A stretch of DNA of 64,000 bases from the NCBI RefSeq assembly GCF_905475345.1, contig NC_066594.1, positions 4,028,001-4,092,000 of the forward strand. Direction: 5' to 3'. Within the stretch, counting starts at the first letter, position 1. The number at the start of each line of letters is the position of its first letter. The notes beneath the pieces were generated by a model that saw only the letters and a list, made by a program, of their open reading frames with translations, ran no database searches and was not told where the DNA came from. This stretch comes from Vespula vulgaris. Lineage: Eukaryota > Arthropoda > Insecta > Hymenoptera > Vespidae. The position numbers and the translations under genes were made by a program. Below are positions 14,006-28,800 of this stretch, piece by piece.

Positions 14006-17000
14006 ATATATGTTGAATAGAAACTTATATAAATACAAGCCATAAGTTGAACCTTCCAATAATATAATGGTTGGAAATTTATTCCTTCATAAAAATTTTA
14101 TAACTCTTCACATTTGTTGTAATGCTGAAATAAAGTATATTTTATAAAATATACATATATATTTCTTTTTATCTTCCAGAATTGGAATACAAAATAATAA
14201 ACTTTTATATCAGTCAAATCATATTTATTGTTACCGATTGTAAATTAAATAAATTAATTAAATATTACGTTGCTGTACAAAACGTAAAATATTTTTACTT
14301 CGGAATGTTTGTGTTATCTATGTATCTACAAACTTTCATGCGTATGTGTATACACATATAACTATAACTTAACCCTGTTAGTTCACTTGGCCAATTTGGT
14401 AAGCAATAAACTACTAAACTCAAAGTTAAGGGGATTGCTAAGTTACCACAATACAATCAAACTCTCTCCTTTATGGATAGGACATTGATACAATCACCAC
14501 TTTACTCGACCGACTTCTCAATGATTATCTTCGTATATACTACAAAGACAAATTCTCTAGCATTTCTCCAAGAAATGAAGATTAATTATATACACAATGC
14601 TGGAATCGCAATTCATTTAAATTTGAATAAAATGTATATGTCTACAGACGGTAAATTATTTCGCCATACAATACACGAGTATTTCGAATTTATATATTCA
14701 AAGGAAGAGCTATATATGTGAATATGACCCTTTGAAAGGTAGACACACTATAGAAGATTTTATACGTTCACGTACTACATAATACAATTAAACCGCACGA
14801 TTAGATTTTGGTTCGAAGCTTTACGCTTGAGGATAATGATATTTAAATATCAAAGATGTACATCTTCGCACACTTAATTTAAAAAAAGAAGAATGATTTC
14901 ATTCAAAAAAGAAAAACTTTCTCAACGTTTCGATGTATTAAACGTGGATCAAATCATATGTTTTAAACTCAAGATAAAGTTAAAACATTGCATTCATATT
15001 AAATGTTTTTTTATTAGTTTATAATTTCGAAGAAACGACGTAAAAATATGTTCCGAATATTAATTTATTATATCCATGTTTGCCATTTTTTTACGAAGCT
15101 AAATAAGAAGAATCTTTTCATTATTATTTTAATAAATTGCAGATTCAACTTTTGCCTCTTGATTCATTAATATAAATGCTTTTTCCAGATTATTAATTTC
15201 TCAAGTTAAAAATATTTACTACTATCAACGAAAAATATATACATTACACACGTGTTCTTACTTGCAATAATAAATCATTTTTAGTAAAAATCATTTATAT
15301 AAACTTATCTGACATCTGTTATTTAACTCTCTTGTTTGCTTTACTTATACTAGTATTATGACTGTATCGTTAACTATATTTGCAAATATACATATGTACG
15401 TAAAAATTAGATTGTTTATATATGCTTGTTAGTATTAGTAACTGCGTTGAAATGACGTAAATATGAGTATAAAAGGAGAACATCGTTAGACTTCTGCACA
15501 GTAAATATGTACAAGCGTATTTGAAAATTCTTAAAAACTTTAAGATATAATACAACATAAAGTCGACAAATACAAATATAGAGTATTGAGCTCTCGCAAA
15601 ATAGATCTTAAAATTTAAAAACAATGAAGGGGTGCTTAGTATTTGCCGCGTTACTAATCGCTGTAAACGCTAAAATTATAAATTGCAATCAACAATGGTG
15701 GAAGAACATGTTATTATACCAAATTTATCCGAGAAGCTTTAAGGACAGCAACGGAGATGGTATAGGTGATATTAAAGGTACGTAAAATATTCTAGGCTCA
15801 TTAAATATGATCCATTGATTTTATCATTTTCATATAATTCTTTTTTCTAAACGCAGGTATCATCAGCAAACTGGATCATTTCCAGGATTTGAAAGTCGAT
15901 GCTATATGGTTATCTCCATTCTATTTAAGCCCAATGCTCGATATGGGATACGATATTAGCAATTTCACAGAGGTCGATCCAATCTTTGGTACGTTAGAAG
16001 ATTTTAAAAATTTAGTAAAAGGTGCTCACGCGAAGGGTATAAAATTACTCGTGGACTTCGTTCCTAATCATACGTCGGACAAGCACAAGTGGTTCGAAAT
16101 GAGTATCAAAAAAATCGATCCCTATACCAACTATTACGTTTGGAGAAAAGGACGGACTCTTCCTAATGGTACCATCACATATCCAAATAACTGGGTAATT
16201 GATTCAAAAACAAATTAATTATTTCTTCGTATACTTTTGAAATTGAATATTACAAATAACTTTTATATACGTACTCATTTACGTGTATAGATGAGTATTT
16301 ACGATGAACCAGCATGGGTTTGGAATGAAGAAAGAGAGGAATATTATTATCATCAATTTTCGTCCTTTCAAATTGAACTAAACTACTATGACCCACAACT
16401 AAGAGAAGAAATGAAGGTAATTATTTACTTCCGAATAAATTCGAATGTTAAATTATAAGAAAGGAATTTCGAATCTCGTTCACACGCTGTAATCGATGTA
16501 ATAATTTTTAACGTAACAAATGTTATATTACTTTTACCATCGAAATAATTAATTCGTACGCAATATGGACGAGAAACATCAAGTGCTTGTCCGTTTTAAG
16601 GTTGAACGTTCACGTCGATGCGACGCAATACGTTAATCTAATCAGTAGTATAATGTGACGCAATATATCTAATCTGCATTTTTCAACTTTTCACTTGTTC
16701 ACTTAATCTAAAAAATATGGAAAGAATTTTTCGCTGCTGACGAAATTCTCAGCATTACCAAAATCATCTTTTATTTGAATTCTTCAGAGATCCTTCCTAT
16801 CTTTCATAATTTCTTTTAATTTAAACAAAGATTATTATCTGTCGCGAAAGAATTTTTAATGTTAAAAAAAACAAATTGAAATTTTTCAGAATGTCATGAA
16901 GTTTTGGTTAGATTTGGGAGTGGACGGTTTTCGATTGGATGCTGCACCTTACTATTACGAAAATCAGAAATTTTTAGATGAACCACTTTCTGGAACCACC

Positions 17001-19759
17001 TATAATCCTTATGCTTATAATTCTACGAAAAAAATATACACGAGAGATCAACCAGAAACCTACGATTTAGTTCAAAGCTGGCGGGATTTATTGGACGAAT
17101 ATTCTACCAAAGAGAAATGTCCAAAAATTTTGGTCATCGAAGCATATGCCAGCGTGGAATATACCATGGACTATTACAAACACGGAGCAAACTTCCCTTT
17201 TAATTTCAATTTTATCGATAAACTGAATAAAGATTCAACGGCATCGGACGTGGCAAAATATGTGAAGGATTGGATATCGAATATGCCCGATGGTAGCATC
17301 GCCAACTGGGTGGTAAGTTACGCGTCAACAAATAAATCTATTTCAAAGTTTACGAACGATTCCTCTTTTTTTTTTGCGTGCATAATCATCCTGACATCGT
17401 CGACGTCTTTCCAAATTCGTATTTTACATAAACACGACGGCTAACCGTGAACCGTCAAAGCAATCGCGATAGCGAAATAATTTAACTTGTAATTTCATTT
17501 TATCTATATACATTATGTTTAATATTTTTTATGGAAAACAAAATAGACAATTTTCTGGAATTTTAAAAAGAAATTAGCTGAATCGAATCTAACACGATAT
17601 TACAAAACAAACATATATATTGTCACATATTACGGAAAATTTTCATATTGACATATGAATATAATAATCCCTATTTCAGACTGATGTAAACTGTAGAAGA
17701 TATACTATGGTAAATCTAAATTCCTCTTTCTCGACAAAGATCCCAATTATAAATGAAAATAAAATAACGCTAAGAATTTTAAAGTATATAATTGACATTG
17801 GAAATAAATACTAATCAATAACTTCAACAAACTCTATCTTCCTTTTAGAGTGGAAATCACGACAATCGAAGATTAGTGTCACGAATTGGAGAAAAACGAG
17901 CCCGCATAATCATGACCATGGTATTTTTACTTCCGGGTGCAGCTGTGATTTACAACGGCGATGAAATAGGTATGGAAGATACGGTACTTTCTTGGGAAGA
18001 TACAAAGGATAGTGCAGCCTGTAAACTCGGCAGAGATAATTACTTATCTATAAGCAGAGATTATGCAAGGACACCTTTCCAATGGGATAACACTACTGCG
18101 GCCGGTATGTTCACCATAGAATAATGGACCTCTCAATATTTTTTTCTTCTGTTTACTTATTTTACAACGTATTTTCTTATACGTACCTATCTCTAACTAT
18201 ATTTATAATACTCGAACATTACAGGATTTTCTAGCAATCCCAAACCTTGGTTACCTGTGAACAGTAATTACTTAACATTGAATTTAGCCAATGAGAAAGT
18301 ATCGAAGAACTCTTTCTATAACATGATAGTATTTCTTTCGAAATTCAAGAAAAACTTTCCTACGGAAAACAAAGAATTTGTTATGAAAGTACCAAACAAC
18401 AATGTTTTAGCTTTTTCAAGGTAAATTTTAAAGTCATTCTCACGAATGTTATTTCAAGTAATTACTTTTTTCTTCAGTTCGTTCATTTCTTCCTTTTATA
18501 TAAGTATCATATTTAATTAATTATTACAGACGTATGAAAAATGGTAAACCTGTTTACGTAGTGGCAAATTATGGAGATCGTGATGAATATGTTGATATGA
18601 AAATCTTTAATAATGTACCAAAGAAACTTATACTTTATTTCGTCACAGAATCTTGTGACATACCTATGAGGTAAGTCGAATCGTGTAAATTGATATCATT
18701 TGAGGGTAAAAGACGCTTTTTAAGCTTGTCTTTATTATTTTCTATCATGCAAAATGTAATTCTTAAATAAGTCTAACTTTCTTCATGAATTTTTAAATAG
18801 TATAATTATTTAATAGTACTTTATATAAAATATGATTTGTAAAATATGTAGATGTTATAATTCTATAATTCTTTATGTTAAAACAGAAAAATCGTCAAAA
18901 CAGCTGACAACCTAAAAGTTCCTGCACAAACGGGATTCGTTCTTACGAGTATTTAATAATTGGATATTAATTATTCAATGCACAATGTGTTTAAGATCAG
19001 AATAATTATATCAATTTTCACAACGTTGCTGCAAGGAATAAACAACCCATGTTAATTGTTAAAACTAATGTTTGTTAATGCGTTCATCGATGATACCATA
19101 TGATTCGAGATATTTGTTAAATAATTTATTTAAAATTAATATTAATAAATAAAACAAGGGCATGAAAATTAAATCACAAAGAAGTTTTAATCAAAGCCTC
19201 TCTTTTTAAATATTCTATTTCAACTTGACGAATCTTTCACTTTTCTTCCACGAATGTAGGAACCTTTCTACGTTGAGATCAGAGATGAATTAAAGCAATT
19301 CGTATTTCTAGATTGACGAAACGACAAGCACGTCGATCTTGTTGCCAATTACAATCGGCTATCAAATCCGGAAGCTCCGTATCGTGCCATGTCGTTCAGA
19401 TATGCACGAACCTGTGACACGCAAACGGAAACATAATTATTCTCGTTCGTTTCAATTAGATCTGACAATTTTCTAAATTTCACATATCTAAGTTTTATTG
19501 CCATCGATAGACATCGATCTCTTTTCATGTATCGAGAGATGATATCGCCATGAAAAAACATCGTTCGATCTAAGAAAATCGATTTTGATCAAAAATTCAA
19601 CTAAAACAATTCACATTTTGAAAAAAATTATTAATCTGTTTCTAAATGTTAAGAAACTTACATACAACTTGGTAAGTGATATTTCCCAGAAATCTCGCGT
19701 ATTAAATATAATCTTAACTTCTACGAATAAACCGATTCTATCCCGACTAAAATATATTT

Positions 19760-19811
<52 letters not shown>

Positions 19812-22800
19812 GAACTACCATTTATTCTTATGTTTCTTTATGAGTGACTAGTCGTTGAATGCGGGTTATTACCGATTTCACGAGAACCGGTTAAACTTCG
19901 CAATTATATCGAACGTGCTCAATGAATAAAGCTCTCAAAGTATTTACCTCACAACGACACGATATCGAAATTTTCCTCTTTTCGTCTTCGCGTTTAAATT
20001 ATTATCAATAACTTATCGTTATCAGGTGGGATTCGAAGAAGCAACGTAGATACCTGCATAAATGTATAGAAAAAAAAATGGAACGTTTTTTAAAGTAAAT
20101 CGTTTCAGATTTGATCTTAATATAGATTTGATAGATATAATAGAGAAATGTTTTTTTTTCACAGAACAAAAAAAATCGTGTAAATAAGCAATTGCTTTCG
20201 AGTGCGAATCTCAGCCCGATGACGACATCGTTGTTAATATCACCGATGAAGAATATCGATGAGCGAGTTCGAACCACGAGTTGCTACGGTTTTTAAAGAT
20301 TGTTATTATAGATATGGCAAGATACGTTCACTTTTAAATACTCATCTATTTCCATGACACTGATAAGACATTACTGATAACGTAGATACCTACGTATAGA
20401 TACTATCGCCAACGTCTTCATTTTGTTTTTTTCTTTTTGTGTTACAACGAACTAACAGTATCCTCGCATCGGTGTATTCGTAAAAATGATGTATCCGCGT
20501 CAATGCGTCGGTATAATCTTTCTGTGTTTCTCGGTACTCGTCGCTCGCTCTTGCTGAAATTCGCAATCAAAGATGGTGGAAAGATACTGTGTTCTATCAA
20601 ATCTATCCTCAAAGTTTCATGGACAGCGACACAATGGCATTTTCGGTCTCAAAGGTAAAAAGAATCATATTACTTTTCACCCGATAGTAATCGTCTAGAA
20701 AGGAACGAAACGATGAGTCGATTTTACAGTAAAGTCTTCCTGTCTTTCTTCTTCTCCTACCTTTCGTTTTAACGATTATAACAATCTTCGAGATACGTAT
20801 CGGTTAAAGCAACACTTATTTTGCCGGCATCGTAATAATTACGCACTGGCCCGATAGAGATATTGATCTGGTAGAAAAATAACGTCATTGTAGTAATTAC
20901 AATACTAAAGTATATATACGCCTTTACTGCATTTCATTCCATTATTATTATTTCCTACAATAATAATTTCGCAATAACAAAGTAATAATTTTTCCTTATT
21001 ATTACAACGTGACGTTTTTCAATTTAACTTTGTATACTTACTTATACCGACAAGAAATCGTTTGACGAAAAAAATTCATGCGAGAATTCAAACTATGATG
21101 CAAGAATAACGAGCAAACTTGAGCACTTCGTCAACTCCGGAGTTATAGGAATCTTGTTATCATCTATCAATAGTTATCCCATAAAAGATTTTTGATATGA
21201 TATTTCGTAATATCCAATCCGAATTTGACAAACTGACAAAGCGTATTAAGAAATGCTCAGATTAAAAGTATTAAATATGCTAATTGTATATCTAGAAATA
21301 ATAATAATTATTGCGAATCTTTAGATCATTCTCGATCTCGTTCTTGATCATAGACCAATACGAACGGTTTAATAAAATTTTAGAAAGTGTTAATATGTCT
21401 GGAAGAAAATACAAAGATTACTACATATGGGCGGATCCTGTCAATGAAACTGACCTAGTGAAACTGAAGTGACCATCAAATATTTGGCTCGATGTATTTG
21501 GGAATCCAGGTTGGAGTTATTATCCATGTCGAAAGTAATTGTATTTTCATCGATTTCTTCGAGAACAGCCAGATCTAAATTGCAAAAATTCTGTAGTGAT
21601 ATTCGAATAGCAGGTAAGTCGTGTAATTCGTGAAATGTAATTTTGGAAAAGAGATGTTGCACTTATGAAAATATAAAGTTTTTAATTATTGAGTGTAAAG
21701 TTAATATTAATTGTAATCATTTTCAGCAAATAATAAAATATTGGCTACATAAGGATGTAAATGGATTTTGTATTACATCATCTTTTTGAAATAAGCAACA
21801 TTACCTTGGACGAGTCAAAGAACAATACTGTTAATCTGTCGAAGAATGAGTATGCTTATTTACAGAATATTTATATGAAAGATCAAGACGAATATGTTTT
21901 AATAAAGGATTCTTACGCAAAGATATAATAAATAACGAAGAAAAAATATGTGAATATATAGGTACATGTATCTTCTTGTAATTATATTGATTAATTGTAA
22001 TTACATAGATGAATTTGTGGTTGAAAAAATCAAATCATTATTTCATTATTTCCATGACAGATGATGATAACAAAGACATATACGATATTAGAAAATACTA
22101 CGAAATTTTATAGATACCGATCACATATATCCTTTAATTAAAATTCATTATAAATCTAGTCAAATGCTACTAATTTCAAAAATATGATAGACGCATGGAT
22201 CCAAACTATGCCAATAAAAAATGTACCTGTTTGTTTGGCGAATCAAAAACTATTTTCATTAATTGACCGATTATTTCTTGAAACAAAACTTATCACGGAG
22301 GAGAAATCGGTATGATGAATAATCAAAACATAATATTTAAATAGATGCAAAATGCACAAGCTTATAGTGCCACTGAAAAGAAAATATAAAAGTAAATCTT
22401 ATCTTATCCGTGTAGAACACCATTTCTGTGCAATAATGCAACCTATGCAGGTAAGAAAGATTAAATTTTATTTAACTTTAATTTTTATATTGCATAAATA
22501 TCGCGAAATGACAGAAAAATTATATTATAAGATCCTTTATCTAGAATTTCAACAGAACCTTGCTAACCAGTTAATGAAAATTATGAAATACTAAATTTGG
22601 AACAGCAGAAAAAAGATACTAACTCATATTACAAGATTTACACTGCACCAACAACTGCACTAACGAGGTTACGAAGTTCAACGAGTGCACTCAAAAATGG
22701 ATAATATCAGTTACTTTAAAAATAATAATCTTTTGGTAATTAGACGATATAACGAAGATAAGTTAGTAAGAGTTCTTATAAATTTTTCAAACGATAAATC

Positions 22801-25800
22801 GCAATCGATCAATCTCACTGACGTGTCAGAAAGGATTCCAGCTATAGCAACAACGAAAATTACAAATGTTGATGTCGAAAATAGAAGTTAAGTAAGTCCT
22901 ATTTATATCACCTATGATAAATTATTAATTTTCTTTTTTAGTTACAATATGACGACAAAAATTTATTTTTCAGTAAAGGACAAGATGGATATATTGTGGT
23001 CGTTCCAAAGAAAACTCCGATAATCCTTCATTCGACGTATCAACTTTTCAATGGTTCCAAGAAATATACTAACTATCTTCTAACAATATAACTATCTTCT
23101 ACTGATAATACTGATCATCATAGTATTAAAGTTATAAGAAATAATAAACTAATACTATTAATGTTTTTCGCACGTGTATCTTCGTATTACACTTATATCA
23201 TCGTATATTAAGTTAAATTAATCGGAATGTGAAAAGAAGATAATAAAGTTCTATAACGATTATTATCTTATATATAAAATATCATAATTCTTTTTTTATA
23301 ATAATAATTTTCGCGCTCTAGCTCTCTAGTTAAATTTTCACTCACATACACTTTACAGATCTTATTTACACAAATAAAAAAAAAGAAAGTCTCGTCAAAA
23401 TGATTGACTTACTTTTGTATCGAGAACTCAGTTTTTAAAACTCGTTTCAGTAGATAACGGTAAAAATGCCGGAAGTAATGTACAAAAAGTAGTTGCCAGG
23501 TTTTGCAATGTCTTTTTTATTCTTTTTCATTACTTTAGAGGATAATTTCCCACAAAGAAAATATTGTTTTCGAAAAAATAAAAAAATTCTTGCTGTTCAC
23601 GGTTATCTCCATTATTATCATCACCATCGATATCACGTGATTTTTATAAATTTTAAAAAGAATACTGAAAAGTGATATGTCCAAAGGGAACCACGAAAAA
23701 ATCGATAGAACCATTACTTTTTGGTACCGTCTTAAATCTTTATCTAATCGCAATATAGAAAGTGCAGAATCGTGGAAATTCTAAGATATAGTGTCCCCTT
23801 CAATCCCTCAAAATGCTCGTGTTATGTCTTACAAAATTGTTGTTGAAATTTATACTCCCGAATTCTCGCACCATTACGAATCGCTTGGACAGTGAAGGTA
23901 GATAAATGAGAAACTAGGTCGAAACCGTTACTGGCACCTACTTTTTCTTGAACCAGCAGACCCCTCAGGGTATACTGATCGTTTGCCGAAAAATGTAAAT
24001 CCAATTTTCCCTCCCAATTTACCCTGACATTCGGTACGCTGAATACAATCCCGCGCAGCCTCACATCAAGTACGCACGCTCCCGATTCCATTCGAACGGT
24101 AATTTCCTTTCTCCATCGCCGCAAGAACATTTTCGAATAAACTTACGTCCTTCGCTACCTTTTTCTTCGTTTTACCACATAGTCCCTCCTTCCTTTTCAT
24201 TCTTTCGATAAAACTTGAACCGACTCTCGTCTGAGGTATTCCTGACAATCGTTCAAACAAAAAGACTAAATTATCATTTGAAAATATCAGATAAGAAAGT
24301 TGGCAGATTATTGATTTTACAATCGAAAAGTGGGTTGTTCAATATAGAAAGAAATATAATCATTGATGATTACAAGACTACACGTTATGCGTACATCGGT
24401 CGTAATAATGCCGCTATAAAATAACGCTGGCAACTCTATTATGTTCTTTTTTTTTATTATCTTCATTATTTTGTAATGTAATCCGTATACCCTTCGTTTC
24501 TCTTAATTTAGAAATTATTTCATGTATTGTACACATAGCACCATGTATTGTATATTAAAGAGCATGCATTTCTTTAATATAGACCTATGATGTATAGATA
24601 GTTTCATAAATCGTGCAATTGAACTTTCGAAAGAAATTTAAAACAACTTCAAACGAGTTAAAAAATGTAATACCGTCGTAAAATAATTTTACGTTCTTAG
24701 AACAGTTTGATTCAATGTACTTGTATCAAAATTGCAGGAATCCAACGATGAATAATACTCGAGATCTTCTCGTAGTTCGTAACGGAGCTTTGCATTTCTC
24801 GATGGAGTATGGGCGGAGTTCAAGTACCGGTTCAAATGTAAACCACGTTATCGTCATCTTAATTAATATCCGATCGAGCTTTGGGTTAATGTAAAGTTTA
24901 AAGCAACAACTTCGGAACACGTTATAGGTTATCGATCCTTCATTGATTGTAATTAGTACGACGGCGAAATCGAGGAAAAAAATAATATATTTTTATGTGT
25001 TTACGCGATATATATTTTAGATAAGATATCTATAAAATAATACAATGTGACATAAGTTCTTTTACACATAAATTTTACTTTAAACCGATCTATCTATTAC
25101 TACGAGAAAGAAAAAAAAATATAAATTATGCATTAATGACTTTTAACGCATCAACTTTAATTCGATGGCAGGAGATCAAATATTGTTACGATAAAGAAAT
25201 GATTTATTAATGTTGACGTTTTTTCAATAAGTTCTGATACAAGCTCTACTACGAGTAATTTTTAGTAGGATCAAACAAAGTGAATATAAACAATTTCGAA
25301 AGAGGCAACATTCTCAATTTTTGTGAAAAATGTGCATTTTGATAAATAAGAACTTGCAAAAAAATTTTACAAGAAAATAGATACAAAGGAAGAAGAAGAA
25401 AAATTATTATTATTATTAAGCTATAGTAATAAAAGGAATAAAAGATTAAAAAGTATTATTATTTTTTGTAGTAATACTTTCTCAATGGCAACTTTTCTAT
25501 ACTGAATTTTATCCAAGTAATTACTATATCTGTTACTACATTTATTCACCTTTCGTATCGGAAAAATCGATATTTGTTATAGGAAATCGATTTCTCCGAA
25601 TCATCGATAGATAGAAAATTACATATCGAAGATATCTATTTCATAAAAAACGTCATAATTTAATCATGCTACGAATCAAAGTGATAATAGTAATACCAAT
25701 AATAATACTATAGTAATGAAAAAGAACATATTTCGAAGGAATACAATAAATATGAAACAACGAAATCGATGTTCGCGTATAGCAAGTAAAAAAGCGTTCC

Positions 25801-28800
25801 CACTCTATTTAAATGAAGAATCAAGTTCATTGTTATACTTAAACGTGAACGAAAAACAATTTTTTTGAAAGATACAAAGAAGTATAAACACTATACAGAT
25901 ATCTGTCCCTTCAGTTTTATGATAGAAAACTAGTAATTATTCGTGTTTGCATAATCGTCTTAAAAAATCATCGAAACGACCGATATTATGACCTGTTACG
26001 CCCAAAAACCAATAATTTTGAAACTGCCGACACAAATGGGCTCGGTTAAATGAGTTTTAGTAGTAACGATAGTAAAGTCTTGCCTTAATTAAATTTCCAA
26101 CTACGTTTATTTTTCTCCGAGATTATTCAAGACAATAATGAATATTAGTAACTAAATTTTATACATACTTGATCAAATAATAAAATAAATTTCTTTATTC
26201 ATTATCGTAAAAGGATCGTAACCGTAGCTCGAAGTACGAAATTGTAAATAAAAATAATCAAATTTCCTAAAAATTTTCGAAAACTTGAAGTTAAAAAGCG
26301 TACAAAACTATTTTCCAATTTCTATTTTTGTAATAATTGTTTTACATCGTGACAAGATAAACCATCATTGTTGGTAGCACCCAAGAAGGAATTTCTACGA
26401 ATCACCAGTATAACCGGTCCACCTTCGGATTAGATGATACGGAAGTAGGGCGATCAGATGAATTGCGGCATCGAATATAAAAAAAAACTCGGTCATAGCT
26501 CAACGCTAACTACTCGTACACATACGTGTACATATATATGTATGTATATATATATATATATGTTTGGTCATTCATCCACGAAAACAGTTACGATTTCAGA
26601 AACACTTTCCAAATATTATTTCACGCCTTTCGATCCAACATTGAAAGCACATATGCAGATACATAGATAAATTCTAAATTGTGATATCGATTGTTCTATT
26701 AATTTTGTTAAATACAAATCAAACTTTCTTACATGACTCTCTTGTTAAGCATCTTTTGATTAAAATACATTTAATGTAATTTCCAACTATCAAAACTAAC
26801 AGAGGATCGTTTTCAATAAAAAATATAGTAAAATATTCAATTCAAAATTTATTGCGAGATTTATTGTTTGCAACAGCATCCACGAATGTTTAAATCATTC
26901 GACAACAAAGAAAAGTTGAAAGGTTAGAAGCAATCCTTGGAAAGTGATAACGCTAAAACGGTGCGTCGTTAAAATCGTAGAGGAAATTATTCAAGTATAT
27001 AAAAAGAAGAATAAAGAGGGGAGCTTATATTGAGGGAATCGTAACAAAGGCAATCCCGGCAACGCACGCTAAACGTAATACGAAGACAATATTCCCTGTA
27101 CAAGCTTTCCTCCTCTTTGCTTCTATTTCTCGAGTTTGGTTGAGCGTCCGCGTAACGCTTGCTAGTTTTATGTATGTACAACCAATGGGAATTTGAAGTT
27201 TTGTGAAACGTCTAACTATCCAACAAAGTCATTTTCTCGATGTTCGAATGAACAAACGATATTCCATTCGGTTGCATTGGGACAGGAAATAAATGAAATA
27301 CAATTCTTTAACGTAAATCTAAGTGTTTTATATTTTTCCAATTTTCCTTATCTTCTTAATAGCAGAATGCATAACCTATATATATTCTTGTTTATTCGAC
27401 AAAAATAATAAAAATAATAACAATTTATTGCAGTAACAAAAAAATCTTTTAATTTTCGCACAATTCGTCGTAATGGCAGATTAGCGAGTGTAATTCGAAA
27501 TCTGTTTTAAATCATATCTCTTCCGCTTGTTTTCAAATTTTACGTTTAATACGTATCTAATAATTTGAGCAAAATTAGTCACGTTTGCGGTATCGTAGTG
27601 ATATCTTTTTTTCAAGCTTTTAAATGGAAATGACAAGTTTTACATATAGTGACGTAATAGTGACGACAGTTTTAATAAACACGTAAACTTCAAAGGCTCG
27701 CTCTATCTAAACATTTACTTGCCAGGTGGAACGATCCTTTCGTTATTCACCCGAAGCCACATTCTTTAGCGTTGTTAAACAAAACAAAGCGGAACTTTGC
27801 TTCAACGTTAATAGGATAGAAGATGGAAAGCCATGGAAAACGATAAAAAAGAAAAAAAAACAAGATCGACGTCAAATCGGCAAACATGGTAACGTTATGA
27901 AGGAAAGTGCAACATAACAGATATTCTGGGTATGAAAAGTTGATCGGACAACTGTATCAACAAACCGATCTGCTTTGATACTTCCTTTCTCTTCTAACGC
28001 GAGCTATGTTCCACGAGATTTATCCGTAATCTCGACTGGATTGAAAATGGTTAAAAGCGTGAAAAAGTCAACAAATGTTTCGGCCTTTCAATACAATTTC
28101 AACCAAAGGAATATAGAGAAATGTATTACAAACGGTCTTTGATGATATAGAAATAAAGAACGAAAAATCTCAAACGATTTCGTTTTTATGTCTTACCGTT
28201 TGGTGAACGTCACTATATCGTCTATACCTATAGCGTCTTCTTTTAAAGCTCCAAAGTTCATACTTTTTGTTTACCGTTTGATCGAGTTTCAGAAACGATA
28301 GTAGCTATACGATGTTTATAAGACGTTTTGTCTTTTTCTTATCCTCCCCTTTTTCCATACTTTCAAGATAAAATAATCGATAAAATGTTAGTATCAACAT
28401 CGCGGTAATACAACTTTTATCATTGTTACGTAACAAGAAAGAAAAAATATCAAGATAAATGACAGACTCATCGACGAGGAATTAAACGATCTAAATCCAG
28501 TTAGAACGAACAGGATTTAAAAGAAGAAAAAAGGACAAGATTTTCCAATGGCTCCTATGTTTTCCAATATTATCCAATTAATAGTCCAAGTTTAGAGCCG
28601 ACGCGTCAATATTATCTCGAGCAACAAGGATCGCTAAAATCGACAACCGACAATTTTATTTCTGGAAAAACAAAAAGTCGTCGAACCGTGTCGCAGTTCG
28701 CGATGCGTCTCGCGACGCCTTCGTCACAATCTCCTCCGCAACCTACCCACCAACCGTTCCCCTCCCCCTTCCCCTCCCCCACCCAACTACATCACCATTG

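Larger units (their letters stand above)
7057..15460. other. AT-rich intronic DNA, no gene seen
   Basis: First 8.4 kb of the large PDE1 intron, 5' flank of the maltase on the other strand. It is strongly AT-rich with three AT microsatellites. Open frames here are under 95 codons, dominated by Ile/Lys/Phe/Tyr and lacking motifs. A frame at 14473-14721 (82 codons) is the least AT-biased but shows no family and no splice context. Confidence 0.7.

Noticed and set aside
14473..14721. 82-codon plus-strand frame upstream of the maltase
   Set aside because: No homology recognised, no promoter or splice signal, composition near background.
20256..20275. B-box-like GGTTCGAA sequence on the minus strand
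   Set aside because: No A-box or cloverleaf can be formed around it, so not a tRNA.
27726..27830. Minus-strand donor-like GTAAAT after a short ATG frame (MWLRVNNERIV)
   Set aside because: Ends in phase 2, which does not fit the PDE1 shared exon, and there is no promoter-like context.
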